Shown here piece after piece: positions 5,390 to 6,162 of a DNA stretch of 6,162 nt (positions within the stretch are counted from its first letter, which is position 1; each line of letters starts with the position of its first letter). A program made the translations under genes and the position numbers. The notes below the pieces were generated by a model, which saw only the letters and a program-made list of their open reading frames with translations, ran no database searches and was not told the origin of the DNA. The DNA comes from Modestobacter sp. (GTDB taxonomy: Bacteria > Actinomycetota > Actinomycetes > Mycobacteriales > Geodermatophilaceae). The stretch lies in assembly GCA_025965635.1 (NCBI GenBank), contig JAOPWO010000184.1, positions 1 to 6,162 of the forward strand, written 5' to 3'.

Positions 5390-6162
5390 ATGGCCGGTCG
5401 CGGGGAGGTCCCCGACTTCGTCGAGGCGCTCGCCCGCGGGCTCGACGTGCTGGCCTGCTTCGACGCCGGCCACCGCACCATGACGCTGACCGAGGTCGCC
5501 ACCGCGGCCGACCTGGCCCGGCCGACGGCGCGGCGGCTGCTGCTCACGCTGGCCGAGCTGGGCTACGTCCGGACGGTGGGCGGCGGGTTCACGCTGGCCC
5601 CGCCGGTGCTCACGCTGGGGTTGGCGTACCTCGGCGCCCTGGGCCTGTGGGACGCCGCCCGCCCCCACCTGGAGGAGCTGGTCGGGCGGACCGGCGAGTC
5701 GTCGTCGATCGCCCAGCTCGACGGCCCGGACATCGTCTACGTCGCCCGGGTGTCGGTGGCCCGGCTGATCGCGCTGCGGGTGGAGGTGGGCACCCGGTTC
5801 CCCGCCGTCCGCACCTCCCAGGGCAAGGTCCTGCTCGCCGCCCTCTCCCCCGCCGAGCTGGCCGAGACCCTGGCGCTGCCCAGCCGCGCCGGGCTGCCCG
5901 AGGTCCCCGGGCCGGCCGCCGGCCGGCTCGACGACGAGCTGACCGAGGTGCGGGCGCGGGGCTGGGCGCTGGCCGACGAGGAGCTGGCCCCCGGGGTGCG
6001 GTCGGTGGCCGTGCCCGTCCGGGACGGCACCGGGGCGGTGCGGGCCGCGATGAACGTGACCGTGCACGCCGGCGAGACCTCGATCGACCGGCTGCTGACC
6101 GAGCACCTGCCCCGGCTGCAGCGGGTCGCCGGGGAGGTCAGCGCCGACTGGGCGCGGTGGCA
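5390..6162 (+). CDS. IclR-family transcriptional regulator, PcaR/PobR type (3' end cut by the window)
   Basis: An open frame runs from ATG 5390 to the window edge, 257 residues, close to full length for the family. Residues 10-75 form the winged helix-turn-helix, opening with FVEALARGLDVLACFD, then LTEVATAADLARPTARRLL as the HTH and LAELGYVRTVGGGFTL as the wing. From about 80 the effector domain follows, with RPHLEELVGRTGESSS, then LDGPDIVYVARV, GTRFPAVRTSQGKVLLA and GWALADEELAPGVRSVAVPV. The opening and the DIVYVARV block resemble PcaR, PcaU and PobR, which sense protocatechuate-pathway aromatics. The start lacks a strong ribosome site (a G-run ends 10 bases upstream), so translation may rely partly on coupling to the amidohydrolase 42 bases before it. 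It probably controls the divergent promoters through the palindromes at 3662 and 3813. No in-frame stop occurs before the edge, and the C-terminus is missing. Confidence 0.92.
   Translation, partial: MAGRGEVPDFVEALARGLDVLACFDAGHRTMTLTEVATAADLARPTARRLLLTLAELGYVRTVGGGFTLAPPVLTLGLAYLGALGLWDAARPHLEELVGRTGESSSIAQLDGPDIVYVARVSVARLIALRVEVGTRFPAVRTSQGKVLLAALSPAELAETLALPSRAGLPEVPGPAAGRLDDELTEVRARGWALADEELAPGVRSVAVPVRDGTGAVRAAMNVTVHAGETSIDRLLTEHLPRLQRVAGEVSADWARW

Noticed and set aside
3785..6106. Very long open frame on the minus strand (773 codons) opposite the amidohydrolase and regulator genes
   Set aside because: Its translation is repetitive Gly/Arg/Val/His-rich text with no family motif, it spans two clear genes and their gap, and it is explained by GC-rich third codon positions on the coding strand.
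1..6162. Mobile elements, CRISPR arrays, tRNA or rRNA genes
   Set aside because: No transposase, terminal repeats, regularly spaced repeats or RNA gene signatures were seen on either strand.

Overview
This is a high-GC window with strongly GC-biased third codon positions, short gene gaps and 4-bp start/stop overlaps, typical of an actinomycete. The protein families fit that reading, but I cannot name the genus. It looks like part of a catabolic gene cluster for an aromatic or heteroaromatic carboxylate-type compound.

Layout. About 3.3 kb (positions 336-3623) is a leftward operon. In transcription order it encodes a CaiB/BaiF (family III) CoA-transferase, a short citrate-synthase-fold protein of the citryl-CoA lyase type, a LigB-like extradiol dioxygenase catalytic subunit and a LigA-like small subunit. 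Two of the three junctions are 4-bp overlaps and the third is a 17-bp gap, so the four products are probably made together. Beyond the small-subunit gene, at the left edge (1-331), lie the remains of a medium-chain quinone oxidoreductase/alcohol dehydrogenase gene. It has lost its start codon and an internal block, and carries further frameshifts.

A control region of about 230 bp (3624-3856) separates the leftward operon from a rightward pair: a metal-dependent amidohydrolase (3857-5347) and a PcaR/PobR-type IclR regulator (5390 to the right edge, nearly complete). The control region is dense with symmetry. It has two facing TTGACA boxes that are part of one inverted repeat, a small hairpin between them, and one CGGAC-N4-GTCCG palindrome on each side between the promoter and the gene. 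A 7-bp inverted repeat also lies across the rightward promoter.

How it may work together (inference). The amidohydrolase would remove a group from, or open, the starting compound. The LigAB-like pair would open an aromatic ring. The CoA-transferase would make a CoA thioester of a later acid, and the lyase would split a citryl-CoA-like 3-hydroxyacyl-CoA. The IclR protein would sense an intermediate and act at the paired palindromes. The usual protocatechuate 4,5-cleavage enzymes (dehydrogenase, lactonase, hydratase, aldolase) are absent from the window. The LigB-like protein and the amidohydrolase both depart from their family catalytic motifs. The substrate is therefore open, and a CoA-dependent lower pathway not described for LigAB systems is the main thing to pursue here.
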